Below are positions 33,142-42,707 of a stretch of DNA of 64,000 nt, in pieces. Position numbers and translations under genes: made by a program. This stretch comes from Limisoma sp963601185 (GTDB lineage Bacteria; Bacteroidota; Bacteroidia; Bacteroidales; Muribaculaceae), in assembly GCA_963601185.1 (NCBI GenBank), contig CAVCEE010000005.1:72735-136734 (forward strand), given 5' to 3'. Positions within the stretch are counted from its first letter, which is position 1; each line of letters opens with the position of its first letter. Below the pieces are notes generated by a model. The model had not been told where the DNA came from and did no database searches. It saw only the letters and a list, made by a program, of their open reading frames with translations.

Positions 33142-33948
33142 TTATAGATTATTGTAGATTCCCATTGCTTCTCTGCGCCCGGCATTTATCAGGTCGGGAT
33201 AGTGCGCATCGGAATTGAATACCACTGGTATTCCCATTTTCTTAATTTGCTGGAAATAACGCTCGTGGGGGAACAGCCGATGGTGCTGAAACAATGATTT
33301 TGTATTTATTTCCGCTGTTGCGCCGCACTCCTTGATGGCTTCCATCACTTCGGCAACGCGTTTGCCGTACCACGGCTCATCCTCGATGCCCGGCGCAAAA
33401 TACGATGCGTTGAGCCCGATTTTGTCGAAATGTCCGATGATGTCGAAGCCGCCGGCGGTAATCATCTTTAATGTCTGGTCGTAGAACGTGTTGACCACTC
33501 CCACGATGTCGTTGTCGAAGTATGTTGCCATCTTTACCTTGAACGACTCAAACCGTCCGTCGGTGTCGACCATCGTGTCGCCGCACGGCACAAAGTGAAC
33601 CGAGCCGATGCGGTAGTCGAGCGGCAGCGTGCCGAAATACTCGTTCGACGGTCCCCAGAAATCACCGAGATAGTCAATCTCCATTGATGCGAGGAGTGAA
33701 ACCTTGCCGGAATATTGCTCCTTTAGACGGTTGAATTCCGCGAAATAGCAAGCCACATCTTCCTTGGCAATGTTGCAAGGCGAGTCGATTGGCACAGGCG
33801 AGTGGGGCGAGAATCCGTAGTGGGTAAATCCCGCCTCGGCAGCCTTCTGTGCAAACTCAGCCATTGGTGCATGGCCGTCGCAAAACTGCGTGTGGCTGTG
33901 GAAGTTGTAGAGTTCCGATGTATTTGCTATTTCTTGAAAGTCAATCAT
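33142..33948 (-). CDS. PHP-domain phosphatase, histidinol-phosphatase type
   Basis: A 268-residue metal-dependent phosphoesterase. The PHP motifs are YNFHSHTQFCDGH (about 15-27), GFSPHSPVP (about 44), the Glu of ASMEIDYL (about 90), IGSVHFV (about 121), the HFDKIG segment and FNSDAHYP (about 250). This matches HisJ-type histidinol-phosphatases; another phosphoester substrate is possible because no his genes are near. I start at MIDFQEIAN; the longer frame begins in poorly conserved sequence. The gene sits 14 bases after the TPR/PD40 gene. Confidence 0.85.
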   Translation of the reverse strand: MIDFQEIANTSELYNFHSHTQFCDGHAPMAEFAQKAAEAGFTHYGFSPHSPVPIDSPCNIAKEDVACYFAEFNRLKEQYSGKVSLLASMEIDYLGDFWGPSNEYFGTLPLDYRIGSVHFVPCGDTMVDTDGRFESFKVKMATYFDNDIVGVVNTFYDQTLKMITAGGFDIIGHFDKIGLNASYFAPGIEDEPWYGKRVAEVMEAIKECGATAEINTKSLFQHHRLFPHERYFQQIKKMGIPVVFNSDAHYPDLINAGRREAMGIYNNL

Positions 33949-33962
33949 AAAAACGAGATCAA

Positions 33963-35390
33963 TTATTTGTCGATGGCGCATTGCTCCGTCGAGCGGATGC
34001 GGTTGTCGATGCGCGCCAGTTCGGCAGCACCCTTGTTGACGGTGTTTTCCAACTGAAGGATGGACGATGCCATCTTCTGCTTGCCGACACTGTTAGCCTT
34101 GGCGTATGATGTGCGCAACTCTTTCAGTTTCGACTTGTTGTTGCAGAGCGTTTCCGCCATCTGCTCGCGCTTCTGCATAAGGCTCTTTGCTTCGTTGCTG
34201 CAGAATTGCTCGTAGCGTGTGTAGCGCACGCCGTTGGCAATGTAGAACGAGAATTCCTCGTCGGGCTTCTCTGTTTCGTTTGTCAATTCCTCGAGCGATG
34301 CCTTGAGTGCCGAGAAGTCGGCATCGTCGCCCCAAGTGTCCTTGATGCTGTGTACGGCAGCGAGGTTGTAGATGTTGTCGTCATCGCTGTCGTAGTTCTC
34401 GCGTACGTCGTTGCGCTTGAACATATAGATGGTCACCTTGCCGTCAATGCGGTTGCGGTCGGATGCCCACCAGCCAATGCCTGTCATCTCGTCGATTACA
34501 TACATATAGTCATCGTAGGGCGAATTGTAAGGCAAACCGATGTTCTGTGGGTTCAGATATTCGTTGGTCGAGAAATCCTTGCGCGACATAAAGATGTCGT
34601 AGCCGCCGATGCTCCCTTCGCCGTCAGCGGCAAAGTAGACGGTTGTGCCGTCGGTCATTACAAACGGATATGCGGCATCGCCGCCGTCGTTCAGTTCTTC
34701 AGGTAAGAGGGATGCGTGGTCCCACTTGCCGTCGCTCAGCCGATAGGTCTCCGCCAAGCGGTTAACGCCGAGGGAATCCTCCATCGACCACAGCATTCTG
34801 TTGCCCGACTGTGGAATATACACTTCGGGAGTGTTGCATTTCAGGTTTTGCGGCAATACGTCGGCAGTGTTGAGCGTGCCGGTTTCCTTCGACAACTTGT
34901 AGTACTTCAGAAACTCGCTCTTGTCGACGTTTACGCTGTCGAAAATCTGTATCTTCTCCACGCTATTGAGCATCTCGTTCACTCGCTTGAGTTTCTGGTA
35001 GCCATTGGCGGCCGTTTCCGACAGTGTAGACTCCTTGCCGCCCAGTCGCTCAACGAAAGTGTCGGTGTAGTCCGCCATCTTTTCGTAGTCCATCTCCTCA
35101 AGGGCATACTGCGCAAGATAGCGCGCCGCGTCGGTTACGCTCTTGGCATACGCGGTCTGAAGATATTTCTTAGCCTCTTCCTTGTGCCCGGTCTCGTAGA
35201 GGCAGGCACCGTACCATTGGCAATAGTTTGCATTGCCGGGATTTTTCTTTGCCAATTCGGCAAATGTGGGCAACGCTCTTTCAAACAAGCCGTCGTTGTA
35301 GTATTTCTTGGCCTGTTGAAGAGTTACTGCGGCATTCATTGCCGAGCACCCGAGGAGGGCGATGCCGAGAATTAAGGCTTTCTGTTTCAT
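33963..35390 (-). CDS. Exported TPR and PD40-like protein
   Basis: A 475-residue protein: signal peptide (1-20, ending AMNAA), TPR-like helices (about 22-110, LQQAKKYYNDGLFERALPTF), a beta-propeller-like region with WD40/PD40 features (about 180-330, VYFAADGEGSIGGYDIFMS), and a C-terminal helical or coiled-coil part (about 375-475). Similar TPR-PD40 proteins in Bacteroidetes sit in the periplasm or outer membrane (PorE-like relatives), but this one lacks an OmpA domain. Function unknown. It lies 17 bases after mutL. Confidence 0.8.
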   Translation of the reverse strand: MKQKALILGIALLGCSAMNAAVTLQQAKKYYNDGLFERALPTFAELAKKNPGNANYCQWYGACLYETGHKEEAKKYLQTAYAKSVTDAARYLAQYALEEMDYEKMADYTDTFVERLGGKESTLSETAANGYQKLKRVNEMLNSVEKIQIFDSVNVDKSEFLKYYKLSKETGTLNTADVLPQNLKCNTPEVYIPQSGNRMLWSMEDSLGVNRLAETYRLSDGKWDHASLLPEELNDGGDAAYPFVMTDGTTVYFAADGEGSIGGYDIFMSRKDFSTNEYLNPQNIGLPYNSPYDDYMYVIDEMTGIGWWASDRNRIDGKVTIYMFKRNDVRENYDSDDDNIYNLAAVHSIKDTWGDDADFSALKASLEELTNETEKPDEEFSFYIANGVRYTRYEQFCSNEAKSLMQKREQMAETLCNNKSKLKELRTSYAKANSVGKQKMASSILQLENTVNKGAAELARIDNRIRSTEQCAIDK

Positions 35391-35407
35391 AGTCGATGTG
35401 TCCTTTT

Positions 35408-37333
35408 TTATGAAAACATTTTGTTTATTTCGTCGAACGTCAGAGTCGTGATGATTTTCTTGCCGTCGGGTGTAAAACTCGCTTCTTTGCTCTTGAAAAG
35501 CGATGCCAGCAGTGAGTCGGTCTCGCTGCCTGTGAGTTTGCGGCCGTAGCCTATGGCTGCGGCGCGTGCCGACGACAGTGCAATGCGTTCGGTCACTCGC
35601 TTTGCTACCGACAAACCGCCGTTGACCGCCGAGTCGACAACATCAAGAATCAGTTCCTTGACATCTACATTGTCGAGGCATGCCGGAATGGCATTGACAG
35701 CCCATGAGCAGTCGCCGAGAAACGAGAGTTCGAAGCCCATTTTCTCCATCTCCGGTTTCAGTTCGTCGAGAATGAGGTTTTGCGCCGTTGACAGTTTGAT
35801 TACCTCCTGAAACATTACTTTCTGCGACTCTACGGCACTTGTTTCCGCAGTGACAATCAGTTTGTCGAAAAGCACACGGATGTGCGCGCGGTGCTGGTCG
35901 ATGAGCATCAGCCCGTTTGTGCTCGGCACAAGGATATATTTGTTCTTCAGTTGAGTGTACGACCCGCTGCTGAAGTCGGTAGCATCGTGGAATGTCCCGA
36001 TGCTTGTTGGCTGTTCTTGCGCCGGCGTGTTGTCGTTGCCGATGGAAGAGGTGGCAATCACGTGTTGCAGACTCTCGTTGCGCTTCTGCTCGAAATTCTG
36101 ATAGAGCGCGTCCCAGTTGTTGAGTTGAGAGTCGACGATGCGGTGGTGAGGCGCTGTGCTCTGTCCGCCGCCGATAGCCGACTGTCGTAGTGTTGATGTC
36201 GATGCTGATGCGCTGCTCTTGGACGGCGTGAACGGATTGTAGGTAGGGTCAATCTCTATCTGTGGCATCGACAGGTCGTCCGACTTGCCGACAGGTATCT
36301 CGATGTCGCCTTCGGTGTCGAATTCGATGGTAGGCACTGCGCTGAATTTGCCGAGAGTCTCCTTGACGGCAGCAAACAGAATTTGCCAAATCACCTGTTC
36401 GTTCTCGAATTTAATCTCGCTCTTCGTCGGATGGATGTTGACGTCAATCGTTTCTGGGTCGACAACGAAATGCAGAAAATAGTTAGGCTGCTCATCGGCA
36501 GGGATTAACTGGTCGAAGCACTGCATTATTGCCTTGTGGAAATAGGGGTGGCGCATATGTCGTCCGTTGACGAAGAAATATTGCAGATAGTTGCGTTTGC
36601 GGGCGTTCTCAGGGCGAGTAACGAAGCCGAAGATGCGCACCACCGAGGTTTCCGCCTCAATGGGTATCATCTGCTGGCTCAGCGACTTGGCAAACAGCGA
36701 CACGATGCGTTGCTTGAAGGAGTCGCCCCTCATCAACTGGTACATAAGGCTGCCGTTGTTGGAGAGTTTGAACTCTGTCTCGTAGTTGACCAATGCCAGC
36801 TTTTCAAACTCGCGCACAATATTGCTGAGTTCCACGGAATTGCTTTTCAGAAATTTCCGTCGGGCTGGCACATTGAAGAAGATGTTCTTGATCATGAAGT
36901 TGCTGCCCACCGGACAGAAGTCGGGCTCTTGCGACTCGCATTGAGATGCGCTGATGCAGATGTGCGTACCCATTGGCGCATCGGCTTTGCGTGTGCGCAG
37001 TTCCACTTGAGCAATGGCGGCAATCGACGCCAGAGCCTCTCCGCGGAAACCCATGGTGTGGAGAGCAAAGAGGTCGTCGGCTTTCTGTATCTTCGATGTG
37101 GCGTGCCGCTCAAACGATAGGCGCGCATCGGTTTCCGACATACCCGAGCCGTTGTCGATTACTTGAATAAGTGTGCGGCCTGCATCCTTGAGCACAATCT
37201 CAATGGATGTCGCGCCTGCGTCAATTGCATTTTCCACGAGTTCCTTGATCACCGATGCGGGGCGCTGTATCACCTCGCCGGCGGCAATCTGGTTGGCCAC
37301 GGAGTCGGGAAGAAGTCTTATAATGTCTGACAT
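35408..37333 (-). CDS. mutL: DNA mismatch repair protein MutL
   Basis: Mismatch-repair matchmaker ATPase, 641 residues. The GHKL motifs are intact: ELVENAIDAGAT (about 29-40), DNGSGM (about 60), TMGFRGEALASI (about 91-102) and the HPTKSEI segment (about 310). The C-terminal region is unusual. The metal-binding DQHAxxE motif reads DQHRAHIRVLFD, and the usual CPHGRP site near the end reads TPDGKK, so the nicking activity of MutL in MutH-less bacteria looks absent. It lies in the run between the OstA-like gene (18-base gap) and the TPR/PD40 gene. Confidence 0.95.
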   Translation of the reverse strand: MSDIIRLLPDSVANQIAAGEVIQRPASVIKELVENAIDAGATSIEIVLKDAGRTLIQVIDNGSGMSETDARLSFERHATSKIQKADDLFALHTMGFRGEALASIAAIAQVELRTRKADAPMGTHICISASQCESQEPDFCPVGSNFMIKNIFFNVPARRKFLKSNSVELSNIVREFEKLALVNYETEFKLSNNGSLMYQLMRGDSFKQRIVSLFAKSLSQQMIPIEAETSVVRIFGFVTRPENARKRNYLQYFFVNGRHMRHPYFHKAIMQCFDQLIPADEQPNYFLHFVVDPETIDVNIHPTKSEIKFENEQVIWQILFAAVKETLGKFSAVPTIEFDTEGDIEIPVGKSDDLSMPQIEIDPTYNPFTPSKSSASASTSTLRQSAIGGGQSTAPHHRIVDSQLNNWDALYQNFEQKRNESLQHVIATSSIGNDNTPAQEQPTSIGTFHDATDFSSGSYTQLKNKYILVPSTNGLMLIDQHRAHIRVLFDKLIVTAETSAVESQKVMFQEVIKLSTAQNLILDELKPEMEKMGFELSFLGDCSWAVNAIPACLDNVDVKELILDVVDSAVNGGLSVAKRVTERIALSSARAAAIGYGRKLTGSETDSLLASLFKSKEASFTPDGKKIITTLTFDEINKMFS

Positions 37334-37351
37334 ATACTTATTCTTGCTTTT

Positions 37352-39046
37352 CTAATCTTGTTCTTCTCTAATTCTCGCCACTGGGGCTACGGTCTCCGGC
37401 GAACTCAGAAGGTAGCGTTGCTCGTCAGGGATGTCGAGCAGGTCGTAGCGGTCCTTTGGGCGGATGTTGCCGTACCACTGAAACCCTTTCAGATAGTACT
37501 GCGATTTCTTTGCAATAAACAACGGCGTTACCTTGCCCGTAACATCAGGCCACAAGTTGAGTTTCTCCATCTGCTGGCCTTTGAGCATCACCTTCAGAAA
37601 ACTGCCCTCCGCCTCGACAAGTTTGTTGTAGGTGGAGTCCTTTTCCTGAGGCAGCATTATCGCCATTACGTTGCCGTCCACGTCGAGTTGGTGGAGTTGT
37701 CCGTCAATAAAGTAGGCGGTCATCTTCTTTCCCGACAGTTGGTTGTAGAACTCCTCATCGATGTGCTCTGCCATCATTCCGTATTCGGGCAGGTAGGCTT
37801 TGTCGACGGTGCTGTCGTTGAGGTGTACCTGTATGACGTTGCCCATCACTTGTCGCTCGAGATTCCACACGATAGGGTGGCGGTGCATGAATATCATTGA
37901 GTCTGCCGACTGGAAGGTGAGCGAGTCGCACACGCCCTGCACGTCGGTGCGGTAGAAGCGCACGTTGGGGTAGGCGCACATCACTCTCGATGAGTCGGGC
38001 ATCTGCAGATAGGTGCGAATGGTGTCGCCGTGCACGAAGAGCGTGTCGCCCTGCGAATATTCCATTGCGAGAGCGCGTCGGGTGGCAAACGAACTGTTGG
38101 TCTTCTCGTTGTGGTAGCCGTAGCCGCCGGTGAGGATGGCGGACTTTGCTGTGTCGGTGAGTACCATATTGCCGAAGGCTTCGCCGTAGCCCTTGATGCG
38201 GTCGTAAATCAGTGTATCGCCGGTGAGGGTCTGCCCGTCTTTGCCCACAACGAGCGAACGGTTGAAGAGTTTAGCCATATCCTCATCGGTGTTGTACCAG
38301 CCTCGGTCGGTGTAGACCACGCTACTGTCCGACTCAATGGTGGTCTGCCCGACAATGTCGGCTATGTGGCTCTGTGTGTTGTAGAGCAGGGTGTCGGTCT
38401 TCAGCACAAAGCCTTTTTCTTCGTTGTTGAGAGTCACGTTGAAGAGAAATTCGGTGTCCTTGGTGTCTGGCGCATACTGACCGTAGACCGATGTGATGGT
38501 GTTCTTGTCGTCGACAATCTTACCGCCGTTGAAGTAGTAGCCCACGTTGGCGATGAGGTCGTAGTCGAGACTGTCGGTAAACAGGGTGGTGTTGCGGTGC
38601 TCCATGCGCACACCGTTGGTCACCTTCCTTAGCCGTGCAATCTCTTGCTGACCGTTGTAGTACATCACGTCGGAGTAGACAAACAATGTGTCGCCTTGCT
38701 CCATCTTCACGTTGCCGAAAGCGTCCATACGGTTGTCCTGGTCGTAGAAGTGGGCACTGTCGCAGTACATATACATATCGCCTTTGCGGAACTTGACGTG
38801 TCCGTTGAGTACCTGATATTCAGGATGCAACTCGTTGAGCGACAAACTGTCGGCGTATTCGAGAAAGATTTTGCCTTTTTGGTGACGGTTGGCTGTCGGC
38901 ACCACTGGCTTGACGGCGTGAATCAGGCTGTCGCCGAAGATTATGGATACTAACCAAATTGCCAAAAGGCATAAGACGCTGGTTAGAATCTTATGCCTCT
39001 CGTGCAAGCCTTTATTTTGTGAGTTTTTGTTCTTATAGTCGGTCAT
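37352..39046 (-). CDS. OstA/LptA-like protein
   Basis: A 564-residue protein with one N-terminal membrane or signal segment (about 22-44). A long series of beta-strand repeats follows, of the OstA (LptA) type: YQVLNGHVKFRKGDMYMYCD, DAFGNVKMEQGDTLFVYSD, and similar. These build the beta-jellyroll bridge that carries lipopolysaccharide through the periplasm. It is larger than E. coli LptA and lacks the LptD barrel. The upstream neighbour is a SurA-like chaperone, consistent with an outer-membrane building role. Confidence 0.87.
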   Translation of the reverse strand: MTDYKNKNSQNKGLHERHKILTSVLCLLAIWLVSIIFGDSLIHAVKPVVPTANRHQKGKIFLEYADSLSLNELHPEYQVLNGHVKFRKGDMYMYCDSAHFYDQDNRMDAFGNVKMEQGDTLFVYSDVMYYNGQQEIARLRKVTNGVRMEHRNTTLFTDSLDYDLIANVGYYFNGGKIVDDKNTITSVYGQYAPDTKDTEFLFNVTLNNEEKGFVLKTDTLLYNTQSHIADIVGQTTIESDSSVVYTDRGWYNTDEDMAKLFNRSLVVGKDGQTLTGDTLIYDRIKGYGEAFGNMVLTDTAKSAILTGGYGYHNEKTNSSFATRRALAMEYSQGDTLFVHGDTIRTYLQMPDSSRVMCAYPNVRFYRTDVQGVCDSLTFQSADSMIFMHRHPIVWNLERQVMGNVIQVHLNDSTVDKAYLPEYGMMAEHIDEEFYNQLSGKKMTAYFIDGQLHQLDVDGNVMAIMLPQEKDSTYNKLVEAEGSFLKVMLKGQQMEKLNLWPDVTGKVTPLFIAKKSQYYLKGFQWYGNIRPKDRYDLLDIPDEQRYLLSSPETVAPVARIREEQD

Positions 39047-39055
39047 AAAACTATG

Positions 39056-40408
39056 TTAACGTTTTAGCCAGCCTTCGTGCTGGAACTTGCAGTCGCGCCA
39101 GCCGTCCTCAATGTAGACGTAGGTGGATTTGATCTTGTTTTCAACCCAGTCGGTTATTATCTTGCTTTTTGCGCTGGCTTCATACATATCTTTCAGTTCC
39201 TCAAAATCGTCGCTCAGTGTGGCTTTGTGGCCTTCGATGCGCGATTTCAGTTTCACGATTGCCACAACCTCGCGGCCAGTCTTCTCGTCGACCATAATAA
39301 ACGGCTCAGAGATTTCGCCCACTTGCAGTTTGTCGACGCGCTTTGCCACTTCCTGTGGAAGTTGGCTCATCTGGAACTTGGTTGAGCGTGTCTGCTCATT
39401 GTACATAATGCCTTGGTTGTTGCGTGTGTCCTTGTCTTGCGACACGTATTGCGCTGCCTGTTCGAAAGTGAACTTCTCGCGCTCTATCTCCTTGCGCAGA
39501 GAGTCGAGGCGGTTGATGCCGTCGGTCAACTCCTTGTCCGACACTTTCGGCTTGAGGAGGATGTGGCGGGTGTTTACCTTGTCACCGCGTTTCTCAATCA
39601 ATTGGATGATGTGGAAACCGGCATCGGTCTCAACGATGCGCGATGCTTTCTTGGTGTCGGTGAGGTTGAACGCCACATTGGCATACTCCGACATCAGTTC
39701 CGTGCGGCCACGGAAGCCAATTTCACCGCCGCGTACTGATGAGCCGTCCTGCGAGTAGAGAATGGCAAGAGTGGAAAACTCAGCCTCGCCGTTGTTCACG
39801 CGTTGTGCGTAGTCGCGCAGACGAGATTTGACCTCTTCGATTTCTTCCTTCGGTATGACTGGCTTGATGGAGATAATCTGCGCTTCTACCTGCATTGGCA
39901 CAAACGGGATGCTGTCTTTGTCAAGCGAGTTGTAGTATTTTCTTACGTCGGCAGGAGTCACTTTGATGTCCTTGGTAAGACTTTCCTTTACCTGTTGCAC
40001 GATGTACTGGTTCTTCATAATTTCCATATACTGCTCGCGCATCTCGGGAATGGACTTGCGGAAATATTCTTCCACCTTTTCTTTCGATCCGAGCGACTCG
40101 ATGAAGTAGTTGATTCGGGCGTTGACTTCGCGTGCCACGGTGTTGTCTTCCACTGTGATGGTGTCGATAACGGCTTGGTGGAGGAAGAGTTTGTCGATGG
40201 CCAACTGCTCAGGGATGACGCAGTAGGGGTCGCCATTGATAGGCGTCTTTTCATACTGGAGTTGGCTGTACTGCTCTTCAACCTGCGATTTGTAGATTGG
40301 CTCGTCGCCTACAACCCATACCAACTCTTCCGCTATGTTGTTTTGCGCCACTGCATAATAGGCTGCAATGACGGCAAATGCTATTATTGACAGATACTTA
40401 ATCTTCAC
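39056..40408 (-). CDS. SurA-like peptidylprolyl isomerase
   Basis: A periplasmic chaperone and proline isomerase of 450 residues: signal peptide (1-21), a SurA-like N-terminal helical region (about 25-165, EELVWVVGDEPIYKSQVEEQ), one PpiC/parvulin domain at about 175-275 (GGEIGFRGRTEL) and a second from about 283 (NTRHILLKP). It would assist folding of outer-membrane proteins. First gene of the 10 kb minus-strand run; a -7 box lies about 140 bases upstream. Confidence 0.88.
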   Translation of the reverse strand: MKIKYLSIIAFAVIAAYYAVAQNNIAEELVWVVGDEPIYKSQVEEQYSQLQYEKTPINGDPYCVIPEQLAIDKLFLHQAVIDTITVEDNTVAREVNARINYFIESLGSKEKVEEYFRKSIPEMREQYMEIMKNQYIVQQVKESLTKDIKVTPADVRKYYNSLDKDSIPFVPMQVEAQIISIKPVIPKEEIEEVKSRLRDYAQRVNNGEAEFSTLAILYSQDGSSVRGGEIGFRGRTELMSEYANVAFNLTDTKKASRIVETDAGFHIIQLIEKRGDKVNTRHILLKPKVSDKELTDGINRLDSLRKEIEREKFTFEQAAQYVSQDKDTRNNQGIMYNEQTRSTKFQMSQLPQEVAKRVDKLQVGEISEPFIMVDEKTGREVVAIVKLKSRIEGHKATLSDDFEELKDMYEASAKSKIITDWVENKIKSTYVYIEDGWRDCKFQHEGWLKR

Positions 40409-40547
40409 AATCTTTCGTTCTTAAATTAGGATATTTTGTTTATACAAAGCGCAAAATTGATGATTTTTTGCGGCATTTCAAAACCTCTATCGACAGATTA
40501 AAACATTCTTTAGATTGTTTTTAGTTTATTTGCCGATAAGGCTTTTG

Positions 40548-40555
40548 CAAAGATA
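40548..40555 (-). promoter_or_regulatory. -7 box of the surA-ostA-mutL run
   Basis: The minus strand reads TATCTTTG followed by C, giving a leader of about 135 bases. A second weaker box, CAATTTTG, lies nearer the gene. Confidence 0.55.
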
Positions 40556-40624
40556 ACTAAAATTGTTGGATTTTGCATTATCCGTACTATTGGCGGCAAT
40601 AAAAATGAGGCTGGCGGCGGAAAC

Positions 40625-40658
40625 AAAAAATCTCCGCTCTCGGGTGGGAGCGGAGATT
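40625..40658 (-). terminator. Terminator of serC-serA
   Basis: AATCTCCGCTC (40629-40639) pairs with GAGCGGAGATT (40648-40658); the minus strand continues with TTTTTTG. Confidence 0.88.
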
Positions 40659-40680
40659 GTGGATATGCAGAGTAAATCTG

Positions 40681-41598
40681 CTATTTGTTCACTTGGAATT
40701 TGTTCCAGCCGTCCTTAAGGAACGCCACTGTCTGGCGCGCTGCGGCGATGCCGGCGTTGATGTTGGCCTCGGCGGTCTGCGCTCCCATCTTCTTCGGGGT
40801 GAAGAACACGCGTGCGCCAAATTCTTCTGCCATAGCGGCTGCAGCATCTGGCTTCACGTCGGCGATGTAGCGCACATCGGTTCTTTGGCGGAGTGCCTCG
40901 GCAAGGCTTTCTTCGTTGATGATTTCCTTGCGTGCGGTGTTGATGAGTACACCGTTCTTAGGCAACAACTTGATCTGCTCAATGCCTACAGAGCCTTTGG
41001 TCTCTGCCGTTGCCGGAATGTGGAGCGATACGTATTGGTTGTTGGCATACAACTCCTCTACGGAATGCACTGGCTTGATGCCGTCGGCTTCCATTGCCTC
41101 GTCCTTAACGAATGGGTCGAGTGCGGACACTTCCATACCAAAGCCTTTGGCGATGCGTGCTACGTTGCGGCCAACCTGTCCGTAGGCGTGGATGCCGAGT
41201 GTCTTGCCTTTGAGTTCTGTGCCTGATGTGCCGTTAAACTGGTTGCGTACCATCATCACGAGCATACCGAATACGAGTTCTGCCACTGCGTTGGAGTTCT
41301 GTCCGGGGGTGTTCATCACGCAGATGCCGGCTGCTTTTGCTGCCTGAAGGTCGATGCTATCCACTCCTGCTCCGGCACGCACAATCACCTTGAGTTTCTT
41401 CGCTGCGTCGAGCACTGCTGTGTCTACGATGTCGCTGCGCACGATGAGTCCTTCAGCGTCGGCAACGGCCTTGATGAGGTCGTCCTTAGTGCCTTTTTCA
41501 AGCAGCACGAGTTCGTGACCCGCGCCTTCCACTTCCTTGCGGATGCCTTCCACTGCTACGGCGGCAAAAGGCTTTTCTGTTGCTACTAATATTTTCAT
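40681..41598 (-). CDS. serA: D-3-phosphoglycerate dehydrogenase, short Lys-type
   Basis: First step of serine synthesis. The 305-residue protein has the D-isomer 2-hydroxyacid dehydrogenase fold: VRAGAGVDSID (about 73), the NAD motif (HAYGQVGRNVARI, about 136-148), and NTARKEIINEESL with the substrate Arg (about 218). There is no ACT regulatory domain. The catalytic His of TPHLGAS is replaced by Lys269 (TPKKMGAQT). This is the variant also described for Entamoeba and Bacteroides, called type IIIK. It lies 12 bases after serC and ends in a terminator. Confidence 0.93.
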   Translation of the reverse strand: MKILVATEKPFAAVAVEGIRKEVEGAGHELVLLEKGTKDDLIKAVADAEGLIVRSDIVDTAVLDAAKKLKVIVRAGAGVDSIDLQAAKAAGICVMNTPGQNSNAVAELVFGMLVMMVRNQFNGTSGTELKGKTLGIHAYGQVGRNVARIAKGFGMEVSALDPFVKDEAMEADGIKPVHSVEELYANNQYVSLHIPATAETKGSVGIEQIKLLPKNGVLINTARKEIINEESLAEALRQRTDVRYIADVKPDAAAAMAEEFGARVFFTPKKMGAQTAEANINAGIAAARQTVAFLKDGWNKFQVNK

Positions 41599-41610
41599 CC
41601 TGTCGGAAAA

Positions 41611-42678
41611 TTAGAGTTGTTTTTCGAAATCTTTCATTGCGTCGATGAGCACCTGTACACTCTCGAGAGGCATCGCGTTGTAGATTGACGCGCGGAAGCC
41701 GCCAACCGAGCGGTGTCCCTTGATGCCTACAATGCCGCGCTCGCCGGCAAAGTCGATGAATTTCTTGTCGAGGTCGGCATATTCCTCACGGAGTACGAAG
41801 CATACGTTCATAATCGAGCGGTCCTCAGCCTTGGCTGTGCCCACGAAGATTTTGCTGTTGTCGATAGCATCATAGAGGCGTGTAGCCTTCTCCTTGTCGA
41901 TTTTCTCCATTGCGTCAATGCCGCCCATTGCCTTGTACCATTTCAGGGTCTGCAGGGCAGAGTAGATTGGCAAGCATGGAGGGGTGTTGAACATAGAGCC
42001 CTTGCTCACGTGGGTGCGATAGTCGAGCATCGTCGGGATGGCGCGGTCAACTTTGCCGAGGGCGTCTTCCTTCACGATGATGATAGTCACGCCCGAAGGT
42101 GCGAGGTTTTTCTGTGCGCCAGCATAGATAGCGTCGTATTTTGAAACGTCGATGCGACGTGAGAAGATATCACTTGACATATCGGCAATCAACGGCACGT
42201 TTACGTCGAGATCCTTGCGGAGTTCCGTTCCGTAGATGGTGTTGTTGGTGGTGATGTGCAGATAGTCTGCATCAGCCGGCACGGTAAAGTCCTTAGGTAC
42301 ATAGGTGTAGTTTGCGTCCTTCGACGATGCCACTACTTCTACATCGCCAAAGAGTTTTGCTTCCTTGATGGCTTTCGATGCCCATACACCTGTATCGAGG
42401 TAGGCTGCTTTCTTTTTGAGGAAGTTATATGGAATCATGCAGAACTGCATGCTGGCGCCGCCGCCGAGAAACAACACTTCGTAGCCGGCAGGGATGTCGA
42501 GCAATTCTTTCACCAAGGCGTTGGCTTCGTCAATGACTGCCTGAAATTCCTTGCTTCGGTGTGAAATCTCGAGAATCGACAATCCTGTTTCGTTGAAATT
42601 CATTACGGCATCAGCCGTGTTCTTGATTGTGAACTCGCTTAAAATCGATGGTCCAGCGTAAAAATTATGCTTTTTCAT
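41611..42678 (-). CDS. serC: Phosphoserine aminotransferase
   Basis: Second step of serine synthesis: 3-phosphohydroxypyruvate plus glutamate to phosphoserine, PLP-dependent. The 355-residue protein starts HNFYAGPSILSE, has EVLFLGGGASMQF (about 68), DMSSDIFSRRI (about 166), the PLP lysine in AGAQKNLAPSG (about 190) and the closing GHRSVGGFRASIYNAMP. Length and order fit. It precedes serA in a two-gene unit; the missing phosphatase serB is not in the window. Confidence 0.96.
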   Translation of the reverse strand: MKKHNFYAGPSILSEFTIKNTADAVMNFNETGLSILEISHRSKEFQAVIDEANALVKELLDIPAGYEVLFLGGGASMQFCMIPYNFLKKKAAYLDTGVWASKAIKEAKLFGDVEVVASSKDANYTYVPKDFTVPADADYLHITTNNTIYGTELRKDLDVNVPLIADMSSDIFSRRIDVSKYDAIYAGAQKNLAPSGVTIIIVKEDALGKVDRAIPTMLDYRTHVSKGSMFNTPPCLPIYSALQTLKWYKAMGGIDAMEKIDKEKATRLYDAIDNSKIFVGTAKAEDRSIMNVCFVLREEYADLDKKFIDFAGERGIVGIKGHRSVGGFRASIYNAMPLESVQVLIDAMKDFEKQL

Positions 42679-42707
42679 ATGTAATGGTTTGTGTTGATTT
42701 CGTTATA

